Origin: JTS-RE9 sp964649195
GTDB lineage: Bacteria > Planctomycetota > Phycisphaerae > Phycisphaerales > Phycisphaeraceae
Length of the DNA: 64,000 nt
Reading direction: 5' to 3'
Assembly (NCBI GenBank): GCA_964649195.1
Contig: CAZYPK010000001.1
Span: 25,515 to 89,514, forward strand
The position numbers and the translations under genes were made by a program. The notes under the pieces are model-generated. The model searched no databases. It saw only the letters and a list, made by a program, of their open reading frames with translations, and was not told where the DNA came from. Shown one piece after another: positions 40,898 to 49,452 of this stretch. How positions within the stretch are numbered: position 1 is the first letter of the stretch; each line of letters begins with the position of its first letter.

Positions 40898-42517
40898 TCA
40901 CCGAATCGTTTCAGGCTGCTCGATGATCTGCTGCGCGGTGGACCGGGGCGGCTCAACGGATGGGGAAACGGGCCGGGCCTGTTGCGTCGCCAATCGGGCG
41001 GCATCCACGAGCCAGCCGGCGGTCAGACCGATGGCAATGGCGGCCACGGCGGCGATCAGTGCAGCCGTCTGACGCGGCGGATTGTCGGTGATCTCGCTGC
41101 CGCCCGGATCGCGCGAAGGTTCACCGAAGTAACAGGCCGCCGTCACCCGCAGGTAATACGCGCCGGAGATCGCGCTGTTGACCACCGCCAGCACCACCAG
41201 CCACAGGTGATCGGCGACGGCGGGGCTGAAGAGATAAATCTTGCCGACGAATCCGATCATCGGAGGCAGGCCGATGAGGCTGAGCATGGAGATGAGCATG
41301 ATCGCGGCGAGGATCGGGCTGCGCCGCGCCAAGCCGTTGAGATCTTCCACATTCTGCGCTTCGTCGCCTTGCTTTTCGAGACAGGCGAGGACGGCAAAGC
41401 CGCCGAGGTTGCCCAGACCGTAGGCGACGAGGTAGAAGAGGATGCCCGCGGCGCCGCTGGCCAACGCGGCGCCGGTGGCGGTCGAGGCGGCGAGGAGGCC
41501 GACGATCATGTAGCCCGAATGAGCGATGGAACTGTAGCCGAGCATTCGCTTGAGGTTGGTCTGGAGCAGGCCCATCACGTTGCCGTAGGTCATGGTGACG
41601 GCGGCCATGATCGAGAGCAGCACGATGATCGGCGCGGGCAGTTCGCCGGCTGGGGAGCGGACGAGATCGAGGATGAGAATGAGCGAGATGAAGCCGGCGG
41701 CCTTGGGCACGAAGGCGAGGAAGGCGGTGACCGGCGAGGCGGCGCCTTCATAGACATCGGCCGCGTAAAATTGCATCGGAGCGGCGGCGATCTTGAAAGA
41801 GATGCCGATGACCGACAGGGCGATGCCGACGATCAGCAGCGGCGAGATTCCGTTGCCCGCTTCCATCTGGGCGACGACGGCGGCGCGGATGGAGGCGAAA
41901 TCGGTGAAGCCGGTCGCGCCGTAAATCAGTGCGAAGCCATAAAGGAAAATGGCCACGGCCAAGGCGCCGAGATAGAAATACTTGACCGCCGATTCCTGGG
42001 CTTCCAGCTTGTCGCGGCTGACGGCGATCATGACATAGGTCGGCAGGCTGACCAGTTCCAAAGCGAGAAACAGCCAGGCCAGATCGCCCGCGCCGGCGCA
42101 GAGCATCACACCGGTGAGGCTGAAGAGAAAGAAGCCGAAGAACTCGCCGCGGATCGCCAGGGAAGGATCCCACGAGCGGCCGTCATTCGTCGGCTGCTCG
42201 GAATCAAGCGTGGCGTTGAGCTTCTCAGGCACGCGGGCGGCCACCATCAGCAGCAGCAGGCCGATCACCACGACGGTGAGCTTCACGAACGTCGCCATCG
42301 ATGAAAGCGTCGCCAGTTTTTCAGCGCTGACAAAGGAAGGATCGCTGACGATCACCGCCGCGACTCCCGCAAGGACCAGCGTGCCCGCGGCCACGGCCAC
42401 GGTCGCGCGGCGGACCGCGGCGGTGGAAGCCAGGCCGATGAGCATGCAGGCGATGCCGCCGGTGAGCATGATGATCTCAGGCCAGAGGAACAACAGTTTT
42501 TCGATCATCGGATTCAT
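40898..42517 (-). CDS. nuoN: NADH-quinone oxidoreductase subunit N
   Basis: Proton-pumping membrane subunit of complex I, 539 residues with about 14 helices. Antiporter-like signatures: AWLFLALELVSLPTYVMIAV (contains the conserved Glu), KYFYLGALAVAIFLYGFALI (conserved Lys), FKIAAAPMQFYAADVYEGAA (Lys/His region) and LKRMLGYSSIAHSGYMIVGL. A short Pro-rich tail follows. Its ATG overlaps the nuoM stop by four bases, so it is translationally coupled. It is the last gene of the minus-strand nuoJKL-RM-nuoMN operon. Confidence 0.95.
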   Translation of the reverse strand: MNPMIEKLLFLWPEIIMLTGGIACMLIGLASTAAVRRATVAVAAGTLVLAGVAAVIVSDPSFVSAEKLATLSSMATFVKLTVVVIGLLLLMVAARVPEKLNATLDSEQPTNDGRSWDPSLAIRGEFFGFFLFSLTGVMLCAGAGDLAWLFLALELVSLPTYVMIAVSRDKLEAQESAVKYFYLGALAVAIFLYGFALIYGATGFTDFASIRAAVVAQMEAGNGISPLLIVGIALSVIGISFKIAAAPMQFYAADVYEGAASPVTAFLAFVPKAAGFISLILILDLVRSPAGELPAPIIVLLSIMAAVTMTYGNVMGLLQTNLKRMLGYSSIAHSGYMIVGLLAASTATGAALASGAAGILFYLVAYGLGNLGGFAVLACLEKQGDEAQNVEDLNGLARRSPILAAIMLISMLSLIGLPPMIGFVGKIYLFSPAVADHLWLVVLAVVNSAISGAYYLRVTAACYFGEPSRDPGGSEITDNPPRQTAALIAAVAAIAIGLTAGWLVDAARLATQQARPVSPSVEPPRSTAQQIIEQPETIR

Positions 42518-44397
42518 CGGCGGGCCTCCGGGGAGGCGGAAGAGATTTGGGATTTCGGATTTCGGATTTCGGATTGAACGGGGAAGTTTCGAGTTTCGAG
42601 TTCCGGGTTTCGAGTTGAGTAGATTTCAGATCTCAAATCTGAGATTTCGGATTTGCCGGCTTGAATTTCCCGCTCTTTCGCTTTTTCGCTTTCCCGCTTT
42701 TGCATCTCTTCCCTCCGTGCCTCCGTGCCTTCGTGCCTCAATGCCTTCCCATCCTCCACCAGTTTCACTTTCGCATCCTTCACGTGTTCGCTTGCCGCCG
42801 CGACGATATTGTTCACCGGCGCATCGAGCGTGGTCAGAATCAGGTTCGGGAACAGTCCCAGCACCAGGCAGCCGATGGCCAGCGGGGTGAGCGTGATGAT
42901 CTCGCGCGATGTCAGGTCCTTCACACGATGAGCGTCGTGTCCATGTGCATCACCCGCGGCGTGGCCGTGAGCATGCGCGGGCACTTTGACCGGGCCGAAC
43001 ACCACTTTGCCGACCATGTAAAGGATGTAGATCGCGCCGATGATCATGCCGACGCCGGCGGGCACGGCAAAGGCGGGGCCCAGCGTGTCGCCGCTGGTGA
43101 AGGCGCCCATGAGGGTGAGGAACTCGCCGACGAAGCCGTTGAGGCCGGGCAGGCCGACCGAGGCCATGCAGAAGAAGACCATGAAGAACGACCAGACGGG
43201 CATGACCCTGGCCAAGCCGCCGTACTGCCGCATCTCGCGGGTGTGGAAGCGCTCGTAGATCATGCCGATGCAGAGGAAGAGCGCGCCGGTGGAGAGGCCG
43301 TGGTTGATCATGTACATGACCGCGCCGCTGGGGCCGGTGATGTTGCGGCTGGTCGTGCCGTCGGCGGCTTCGATGATGGAGCCCAATGCGAACATGCCCA
43401 GCACGCAGAAGCCCAGATGGGAGACGGAGGAATAGGCGACGAGCTTCTTGATGTCCTTCTGCACCCAGCAGATCAGGCCGGTGTAGAGGATGCCGATGAC
43501 CGCGAGCGTGCCGATGACCGGCGCGTACTCCACGACGGCGATCGGGCACATCGGAATCGCCAGGCGAAGCAGGCCGTAGGTGCCCAGCTTCAGCAGCACG
43601 CCGGCGAGGATGACCGAGCCGGCGGTGGGTGCTTCGGTGTGAGCCAGCGGAAGCCATGTGTGCATGGGGAAGATCGGCACCTTGACCGCGAAGCCGGCGC
43701 AGAGCGCGCCCAGGAGCCAGGCTTGCTGCGATGCGCTCATCGTCTGCGCGGCGGCGACGAGGTCGGCCATCGCAAACGTCCACTGCCCCGCGCTGGGCAG
43801 CATCGCAAATTCAATGGGATTCAGGCTCGCGTTGTACCACGCCACCCACAGCACGCCGGCGAAGGTGAGCATCGAGCCGGTGAAGGTGTAGAGAAAGAAA
43901 ACCTTGGCGGCACGAAGGCGCTGCGTGGAGCCGTAGATGCCGATCAGAAAATAGAGCGGAATCAGCGTGAATTCAAAGCAGATGTAGAAGAAGATCACAT
44001 CGGTGGCGATGAACGTGCCGATCATCGCGGTTTCGAGGATGAGCAGCCAGACGAAAAATTCCTTGACGCGCTCGGTGACGGCGGTGAACGAACCGAGAAT
44101 GATGATCGGCATCAGGAAGGTGGTGAGGATCACCAGCCAGAGCGAGATGCTGTCCACGCCCATGCCGAAGTTCAGGCCGAACGCCGGAACCCATGTGAAG
44201 GTTGCCGCGAGTTGAAGATCACCGGTGTTGTTCCAGTCGAACAGGCCCAGCGCCAGCAGCGATACGGCGAAGTTCGCCAGCGTGGTGATGAGCGCGGCCG
44301 GGCGGATCAGATCATCCTTCCCGCGCGGCAGGGCGGCGAGGATCGCCGCGCCGAGCAGGGGGATGAGCAGCAGAATGAGGAGGATGGCGGAGTTCAT
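42514..44397 (-). CDS. nuoM: NADH-quinone oxidoreductase subunit M with repeat-encoded tail
   Basis: Second antiporter-like proton channel of complex I. It is 627 residues, over 100 longer than the usual about 510. Core motifs: FICFEFTLIPLYFLIGIYGS, KVFFLYTFTGSMLTFAGVLW, FAVKVPIFPMHTWLPLAHTE and IKKLVAYSSVSHLGFCVLGM. After a normal end (about residue 545) comes a hydrophilic tail, ALRHEGTEARREEMQKRE, then KSEISDLRSEIYSTRNPELE. This is a direct translation of three tandem repeat families (42540-42745). The start at 44397 is 50 bases downstream of the restriction-like gene, not next to nuoL. Confidence 0.95.
   Translation of the reverse strand: MNSAILLILLLIPLLGAAILAALPRGKDDLIRPAALITTLANFAVSLLALGLFDWNNTGDLQLAATFTWVPAFGLNFGMGVDSISLWLVILTTFLMPIIILGSFTAVTERVKEFFVWLLILETAMIGTFIATDVIFFYICFEFTLIPLYFLIGIYGSTQRLRAAKVFFLYTFTGSMLTFAGVLWVAWYNASLNPIEFAMLPSAGQWTFAMADLVAAAQTMSASQQAWLLGALCAGFAVKVPIFPMHTWLPLAHTEAPTAGSVILAGVLLKLGTYGLLRLAIPMCPIAVVEYAPVIGTLAVIGILYTGLICWVQKDIKKLVAYSSVSHLGFCVLGMFALGSIIEAADGTTSRNITGPSGAVMYMINHGLSTGALFLCIGMIYERFHTREMRQYGGLARVMPVWSFFMVFFCMASVGLPGLNGFVGEFLTLMGAFTSGDTLGPAFAVPAGVGMIIGAIYILYMVGKVVFGPVKVPAHAHGHAAGDAHGHDAHRVKDLTSREIITLTPLAIGCLVLGLFPNLILTTLDAPVNNIVAAASEHVKDAKVKLVEDGKALRHEGTEARREEMQKRESEKAKEREIQAGKSEISDLRSEIYSTRNPELETRNFPVQSEIRNPKSQISSASPEARR
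42540..42745. repeat. Repeat words inside the 3' end of nuoM
   Basis: GATTTCGGATTTCGG words, GTTTCGAGTTCCGGG words, again GATTTCAGATCTC words, then CGTGCCTCCGTGCCTTCG words. They are read on the minus strand as the extra C-terminal about 75 residues of NuoM. The same four families make up intergenic elements elsewhere in this window. Confidence 0.88.
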
Positions 44398-44447
44398 GGT
44401 TATGGGTGTTTGACGGTCTGAATCTCAGGATGATCGGAGGGAGTCTA

Positions 44448-44942
44448 TCAAGACTGCGCTTCATAGACGATTCGTCCATGGCCGGCCGCCCATGTCGGGG
44501 AAAAGCCCACGTGGGAAATCGCGTTTCCACTGGCGTCGAGTTGGCGCTCCACCTCTTTCAACATGACGGGAACGTCTATTTCGTAGATCACCTTGAGCCT
44601 TGTTTGTTCATTGGCGAAAAACACGGCGAAGTAGATGAAGCGATTCCTCTCGATTCGTTGAAGCGACAAGGCTCTCTTCTCCGGCGGCTCCTTGAACATT
44701 CGATCAAACTGGCCCTTTCCGCCTTCCTTGCACGAAAGATACTCATAGACGATCGCGGGATTGTTCGGATCACATGCGTCGGCATCGCGCTTGCTCGTGA
44801 TCAGTCGGTGTCCCAGTGCGTCCGCGATCATCATTTCCTTGACAAGGCCAGGCTGCAACAGGTTGGGAATGCCGATCGAACGGGCAAGATTTGCGGCTTC
44901 CAGAATGAGGTCGATGATCTTCCGAAACACTTCACGAGCCAT
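44448..44942 (-). CDS. Putative type II restriction endonuclease
   Basis: Soluble protein of 164 residues. I do not recognise the exact family, but the pattern is that of small restriction enzymes paired with methyltransferases. There is an early helix with a conserved-looking Glu (GLVKEMMIADALGH), then an acidic region DADACDPNNPAIVYEYLSCK. The EYLSCKEGGKGQFDRM segment could supply a PD-(D/E)XK-like core, though the spacing is atypical. SLQRIERNRFIYFAVFFANE follows. It overlaps the methyltransferase gene by 11 bases (44932-44942). It lies between nuoL and nuoM, and is visibly lower in GC than both, which points to transfer. Confidence 0.6.
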   Translation of the reverse strand: MAREVFRKIIDLILEAANLARSIGIPNLLQPGLVKEMMIADALGHRLITSKRDADACDPNNPAIVYEYLSCKEGGKGQFDRMFKEPPEKRALSLQRIERNRFIYFAVFFANEQTRLKVIYEIDVPVMLKEVERQLDASGNAISHVGFSPTWAAGHGRIVYEAQS

Positions 44943-45738
44943 GGGAAAACTCCGGAACGCCTTGCCCTTTCGTCAGATGTCGGATTCGTTGCATGCCGAT
45001 GGCGACGTAGTCATCGTTGGTTTCAAAGGCTATGAAATGGCGCCGATGCCTTGCGCACACTGCGGGACCGGTGCCCACGCCGCAAAAGGGGTCTAGCACC
45101 ACGTCATCCGGATTGGAACTGGCCAGGACCAGCCGCTCGATCAGCCGCTCCGGTTTTTGGATGGTGTTCAGCGCCTCGCGGCAGACGAGTTCCTTGGATT
45201 TGTAAGTGAGTTGCTTGATGTCGCCCCAGACATCGCCGGGGTTCTTGCCGTGGTCGTTGAATTTTGTCTTGCCAAAAGGGCCGGATGTCACCGAAGGAAC
45301 GCGCTCGCACCGCAACCGATGTTCCAATTCCACCAGTTGTGGAACGCGGATGGCGTCCAGATTGAAGGTCTTCGGCTTCAGGCCTTTCGTGAAATAGCAA
45401 ATGATGTCGTGGTTGTTCGTATAGTTCAGGCGACCCTGTGCGAGGCGGCTGGGTTGATACCAGACGATTCTGGACTTCAGGTTGAGGAACGGACGGTAAT
45501 CAATGAAGTCAATGCAGTCATGTTTGCCGAACAGGTAAAGCGCACCGCCTTCCTTCAACTTTCGGGAAAACCGTTGAATCAGATCCAGATTGAATTCCTG
45601 AATTGAACGGATGCGATCCCAGGCGTTTCTCGTGACACCATATGGACCATCGCACAGGATCAGATCGATGGAGTCATCATCGACTTGATCGATGAGTTCG
45701 AACATGTCGCCGCAATGTATCTTATTGGATTCGATCAT
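44932..45738 (-). CDS. Site-specific DNA methyltransferase (N6-adenine/N4-cytosine, beta order)
   Basis: Protein of 268 residues. Motif IV comes first as SIDLILCDGPYGVTRNAWDR (DGPY in place of the usual DPPY), and the middle third is the likely target-recognition region. Motif I (VLDPFCGVGTGPAVCARHRR) is near the C-terminus, giving the beta-class order. It would methylate adenine or cytosine at an unknown site, protecting DNA from the adjacent putative nuclease. ATG 45738 is used; an upstream in-frame GTG at 45777 would add 13 residues. The gene starts within 60 bases of the nuoL stop and is read in the same direction, inside the complex I operon. Confidence 0.88.
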   Translation of the reverse strand: MIESNKIHCGDMFELIDQVDDDSIDLILCDGPYGVTRNAWDRIRSIQEFNLDLIQRFSRKLKEGGALYLFGKHDCIDFIDYRPFLNLKSRIVWYQPSRLAQGRLNYTNNHDIICYFTKGLKPKTFNLDAIRVPQLVELEHRLRCERVPSVTSGPFGKTKFNDHGKNPGDVWGDIKQLTYKSKELVCREALNTIQKPERLIERLVLASSNPDDVVLDPFCGVGTGPAVCARHRRHFIAFETNDDYVAIGMQRIRHLTKGQGVPEFSHGS

Positions 45739-45796
45739 TGATGATGTCTCTTGGGCGAAGGTCGTCTCCAATATCACCGTCGTTTGAAAGCGATTT

Positions 45797-47959
45797 CTAT
45801 GCGGCCATCTTCCACACCACGATCGCCATGACGATGGCGACGCCCAGCACCATGCTGACGCCGTAGGCCTGGAGGATGCCGCCCTGGGCCGGCCGCGTGA
45901 CGATGCCGGTCAGGCGGGGCACGAAGCCGACGAGGCTCACGAGCGGGTCGATGATCAGGCGGTCGAATGCGAAGCAGATTTCACCGAGCAGCCGCAGGGG
46001 CCTCACGATGATTTTGTCGTTGAGTTCATCCACGTACCACTTGTTTTCGAGGGTGCGCACCAGGCCGGGGAACTTCGATGCGAGCCGGTCAGCAGCGGGC
46101 CTGTTGAACCAGTGGAAGTAGGCGGCGATCGAGATGCCGGCCACCGAGATGATGCTGCTGATGATCGCAAAAGCCAGATGCACATCCATGCCAAAAAGAT
46201 AGGCATGATGATCGCCGCCCTCGGAAGCATGAACGTGCATCGCTGCGGTCGAGGTGTTGACCTGCGCCTTGACCCAGCCGCCGCAGAGGAAGCCCGCCGC
46301 CACCGCGCCGATGGCAAGGACGACGAGCGGCCCGTTCATCAGCCAGGGCATTTCGTGCGGCACATGGGCGTGGCTGTGGTCATGGTCATGATCGATTTCA
46401 GATTTGAGATTTGAAATTTCAGATTGGGCATGCGCTCCATGTCCGTGATTGTCTTCCCCTTCGTGCCTCCGTGCCTCCGTGCCTCCGTGCCTTTCTCCAT
46501 GCCTTTCCCCGTGCTCTTCCTCTTCCGCATGATGCTCTTCACCCATCACATAATGCTCCGGCCCCATGAACACACGAAACCAGAGGCGGAAGGTGTAGTA
46601 CGCGGTGAGGAATGCGGTGAACAGGCCCAGCATCGCCAGCCAGAAGAAGAGATTCGTCGTCAGGTGCAGGTGGCCCTGGTGATCCCCCCCGCCCCCGGGG
46701 GCATAAGCCTTGCTCATCACATCCGCGAGGATCATGTCCTTGCTGAAAAAGCCCGCGGTGAAAGGGAAGCCGGCCAGGGCGAGACAGCCGAGGAACATGA
46801 GCCAGCAGGTGACGGGCATCTTGTGGCGCAGGCCGGACATCTTGCGAAGATCAAGCTGGCCCGCCAGTGCGTGCATCACCGAACCTGCGGTCAGGAAAAG
46901 CAGGGCTTTGAAGAAGGCGTGAGTGAAAAGGTGAAACACGCCGCCGACGGTTGAAGCGGCGCCCACGCCCAGGAACATGTAGCCGAGCTGCGAGATGGTC
47001 GAGTAGGCGTAGATGCGTTTGATGTCGTACTGACACAGGGCAATCGTTGCGGCAAAGAGCGCGGTGCACCCGCCGACCACCGCCACCGTCGGCAGCGCGG
47101 CGGGGGAGTACTCGAAGAGCGGAAACAGCCGGGCGATCATATAGACGCCGGCCGTCACCATCGTCGCCGCGTGAATCAGCGCCGACACCGGCGTGGGGCC
47201 TTCCATCGCATCGGGCAGCCAGACGTAAAGCGGAAGCTGCGCCGACTTGCCGAACGCGCCGAGCATCAGGAGAAACGGAATCCAAAGATCGGCCGATGTC
47301 GCGGCGATGCCCGCCGCCATGTCCTGCTGACACAGCGAAACCACTTCCGACAGGCTCACCGTGTCGTACCGCATCCAGATCATGAAGATGCCCAGGGCGA
47401 AACCGAGATCACCGATGCGGTTGACGATGAACGCCTTCTTCGCGGCCGCGACCGCTGAGGGCTTTTCATAGTAGTAGCCGATGAGCATGAACGAGCACAG
47501 GCCCACGCCTTCCCAGCCCAGATAAAGCAGCACGAGGTTGTCCGCCATCACCAGCGTGGTCATGGCGAAGATGAACAGGCTCACGGCGGCGAAAAAGCGG
47601 GCGTAACCCTTGTCGCCCTTCATGTAACCCGATGCATAGATGGCCACGAGCGTGCCGATGCCGGTGACGACGAAGAGCATGAGGATGGTGAGCGGGTCGA
47701 TGTAATACGACATGCCCACATGAAAGGTGCCGGTCTGAATCCAGTTCCAGAAGGTGACGATGCCGGTCTTCGCGTCGTTGCCGGCGGCAAAGGCCTGCAC
47801 CTGCGAGGAGATGCCCACGGCGATGAGAAACGCGCCGAAGATCGACGCGATGCAGATCGGCGCGGCAAACCCGCGCAGCGATTTCCTCATGCAGCAGATC
47901 ATGCACAGAATCGCGGACAGGAAGGGGAGCCAGGGGATGAATTTCGCAAGGTCGAGCAA
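45797..47959 (-). CDS. nuoL: NADH-quinone oxidoreductase subunit L with repeat-encoded loop
   Basis: Largest proton-pumping subunit of complex I, about 720 residues. Motifs: SYYIDPLTILMLFVVTGIGT, LYLGWEGVGLCSFMLIGYYY (conserved Glu), SAQLPLYVWLPDAMEGPTPV then SALIHAATMVTAGVYM, and IKRIYAYSTISQLGYMFLGV. The C-terminal lateral-helix region and last helix are present. Between helices a long His/Glu-rich loop (HHAEEEEHGERHGERHGGTE and on) contains translated tandem repeats (46395-46515). The start is probably TTG 47959 (LLDLAKFIPWLPF), with AGGTG upstream. An ATG at 48103 would overlap nuoK and translate a repeat as the N-terminus. Confidence 0.92.
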   Translation of the reverse strand: MLDLAKFIPWLPFLSAILCMICCMRKSLRGFAAPICIASIFGAFLIAVGISSQVQAFAAGNDAKTGIVTFWNWIQTGTFHVGMSYYIDPLTILMLFVVTGIGTLVAIYASGYMKGDKGYARFFAAVSLFIFAMTTLVMADNLVLLYLGWEGVGLCSFMLIGYYYEKPSAVAAAKKAFIVNRIGDLGFALGIFMIWMRYDTVSLSEVVSLCQQDMAAGIAATSADLWIPFLLMLGAFGKSAQLPLYVWLPDAMEGPTPVSALIHAATMVTAGVYMIARLFPLFEYSPAALPTVAVVGGCTALFAATIALCQYDIKRIYAYSTISQLGYMFLGVGAASTVGGVFHLFTHAFFKALLFLTAGSVMHALAGQLDLRKMSGLRHKMPVTCWLMFLGCLALAGFPFTAGFFSKDMILADVMSKAYAPGGGGDHQGHLHLTTNLFFWLAMLGLFTAFLTAYYTFRLWFRVFMGPEHYVMGEEHHAEEEEHGERHGERHGGTEARRHEGEDNHGHGAHAQSEISNLKSEIDHDHDHSHAHVPHEMPWLMNGPLVVLAIGAVAAGFLCGGWVKAQVNTSTAAMHVHASEGGDHHAYLFGMDVHLAFAIISSIISVAGISIAAYFHWFNRPAADRLASKFPGLVRTLENKWYVDELNDKIIVRPLRLLGEICFAFDRLIIDPLVSLVGFVPRLTGIVTRPAQGGILQAYGVSMVLGVAIVMAIVVWKMAA
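46395..46515. repeat. Repeat words inside nuoL
   Basis: GATTTGAGATTTGAAATTTC (46396-46430) and CCTCCGTGCCTCCGTGCC (46455-46500), read on the minus strand as QSEISNLKSEID and HGERHGGTEARRHEGE. Frame is preserved and the surrounding His/Glu-rich loop is solvent-side, where insertion is probably harmless. Confidence 0.87.
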
Positions 47960-47972
47960 GGTAACACCTGAA

Positions 47973-48069
47973 GGATTTCGGATTTCGGATTTCGGATTTC
48001 GGATTGAGCGGAAACGGAATCTTGCAATCGTTCTGCAAATCCGAAATCCCCAATCCGAAATCCGAAATG
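47973..48069. repeat. GGATTTCGGATTT inverted repeat between nuoK and nuoL
   Basis: Four GGATTTC words on the left are mirrored by GAAATCC words on the right (CCGAAATCCCCAATCCGAAA), around a centre ACGGAATCTTGCAATCG. The element occupies essentially all of the nuoK-nuoL junction, so the operon transcript would carry a hairpin just before the nuoL start. Confidence 0.88.
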
Positions 48070-48071
48070 CC

Positions 48072-48392
48072 TCATCCCTTGAGCATCGCCCACGCCGACG
48101 CATCCAGCGTGCGCTTGCGGCGGAACAGCAGCACCACCAGTCCCAGCGCCAGCGCCGCTTCCGCAGCCGCGATGGTCAGGACGAAAATCACAAACGTCTG
48201 TCCCGTGTCGTTGTTGTGAAACCGGCTGAAGGCCACGAGCGTGAGCACGACGCCCTGAAACATCATCTCGGTGCAGAGAAACATGATGATCATGTTGCGA
48301 CGGGTCACGAACCCGATCAGCCCCAGCGCAAACAGCACCGCGCCGGTGAGCAGGAAGTGCGAGAGCGTCAGACTGTCAAGAGGAGTAGGCAT
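48072..48392 (-). CDS. nuoK: NADH-quinone oxidoreductase subunit K
   Basis: Small membrane subunit of complex I, 106 residues with three helices. Conserved Glu residues are in MIIMFLCTEMMFQGVVLTLV and FVLTIAAAEAALALGLVVLL, the half-channel acidic residues. The normal NuoK length is about 100. ATG 48392 (MPTPLDSLTLSHFLL) has AGGAG upstream on the minus strand. It is separated from nuoJ by about 60 bases that contain a GCCGCTTGCGGC palindrome. Confidence 0.94.
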   Translation of the reverse strand: MPTPLDSLTLSHFLLTGAVLFALGLIGFVTRRNMIIMFLCTEMMFQGVVLTLVAFSRFHNNDTGQTFVIFVLTIAAAEAALALGLVVLLFRRKRTLDASAWAMLKG

Positions 48393-48454
48393 CTTTATCC
48401 CGCCGCTTGCGGCGTAGCATCGAACAACAGAACCCATTCAAAACCGGCACAACA

Positions 48455-49327
48455 TCACTTCACATTCAAATCCGCGCGCTGCCTGGCGATCACCACCGCG
48501 CCGATCAGCGAGACCAGCAGGATCACGCCCGCCAGTTCCAGCCCCAGCGGATGGCCGCGGAACAGGTCCAGTCCGATGCGCTCGACATTATCGACTTCAC
48601 CAGGCGTGGCATACGCGGCCACCTTGGCCTTGACCGCTTCATCGGTGATGCTGTCCACCACGGACTGCTCGGTGCGGTGCGCCAGGATCGGCGGATTCTT
48701 CGCATCACCCTTGATGCCTTCGATCAGTTCCCGCGAGGTGAGTCCGCGTGCCGCCGGGTTGGCCTGCATCGGCTGAAAGCTCACATCCAGCAGCACCGCC
48801 AGCAGCAGGAAACCGGCGACAATCGCCCAGAACGGATCACGGGCGATGCGTTCATATTCCGTCGCTTTGGAGAAGGGGATATCTTCGCCGGATTCCTGAG
48901 CCTCCTCACTGTGGGCGGCGAGCATGATGACGAACATGTAGGTGACGAGAATCGCACCGCCATAGATGATGACCATGCCGAAGGCGATGAACTCCGCTCC
49001 GAGGACCAGGAACATGCCGGCGGTGGCGAGCACGACCATCACGAACCAGAGAGCCGAATAGACCGGCTGCGAATGCGTGATGACGCGCACGGCCGAGGCG
49101 ATGCCGATGGCGCTGAAGATGTAGTAGTAAGGAATCGCATCGAGTCCGATGCCCAGTTCCTCGCGCTGAAAAAGCGCCCGCCCCAGCCAGAGCCAGACCC
49201 CGCCCAGCGCCGCGGCGCCGAGCAGGGCGCCGATCTTGCGCGGGTTGTAGCCGCGGCGTGGCATCATCAGAAAGAGAGCCAACGCGCCCACGACCGTGGC
49301 GACATAAAGTCCGTAAACCTGAACCAT
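48455..49327 (-). CDS. nuoJ: NADH-quinone oxidoreductase subunit J
   Basis: Membrane subunit of complex I, 290 residues, longer than the usual about 165-200. The core is IIYGGAILVTYMFVIMLAAH preceded by FVMVVLATAGMFLVLGAEFI, with five helices and a hydrophilic insertion (about 180-255, TSRELIEGIKGDAKNPPILA and on) before the last helix. It is the first gene of this minus-strand operon. The genes nuoA-I are not upstream, where pyrH runs divergently, so complex I is encoded in at least two loci in this genome. Confidence 0.93.
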   Translation of the reverse strand: MVQVYGLYVATVVGALALFLMMPRRGYNPRKIGALLGAAALGGVWLWLGRALFQREELGIGLDAIPYYYIFSAIGIASAVRVITHSQPVYSALWFVMVVLATAGMFLVLGAEFIAFGMVIIYGGAILVTYMFVIMLAAHSEEAQESGEDIPFSKATEYERIARDPFWAIVAGFLLLAVLLDVSFQPMQANPAARGLTSRELIEGIKGDAKNPPILAHRTEQSVVDSITDEAVKAKVAAYATPGEVDNVERIGLDLFRGHPLGLELAGVILLVSLIGAVVIARQRADLNVK

Positions 49328-49452
49328 GTTGACCTTGCGTTACCTTGCAAACGGGGGGTGGTGCATCGCGCTGAGAAGCCCCGAATCATCGGCCCGCCCA
49401 GCGAGACGCAGAGGATATGACGACAAAGCGGACTATGCAAGAAAGCTGAGAA

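Noticed and set aside
42661..44421. 586-codon plus-strand frame opposite nuoM
   Set aside because: Composition is typical of an antisense shadow (Asp/Glu/His/Arg-rich) and nuoM is unambiguous.
47960..48101. ATG 48103 as the nuoL start
   Set aside because: It would overlap nuoK by 32 bases and translate a repeat; TTG 47959 with AGGTG upstream gives the normal NuoL N-terminus.
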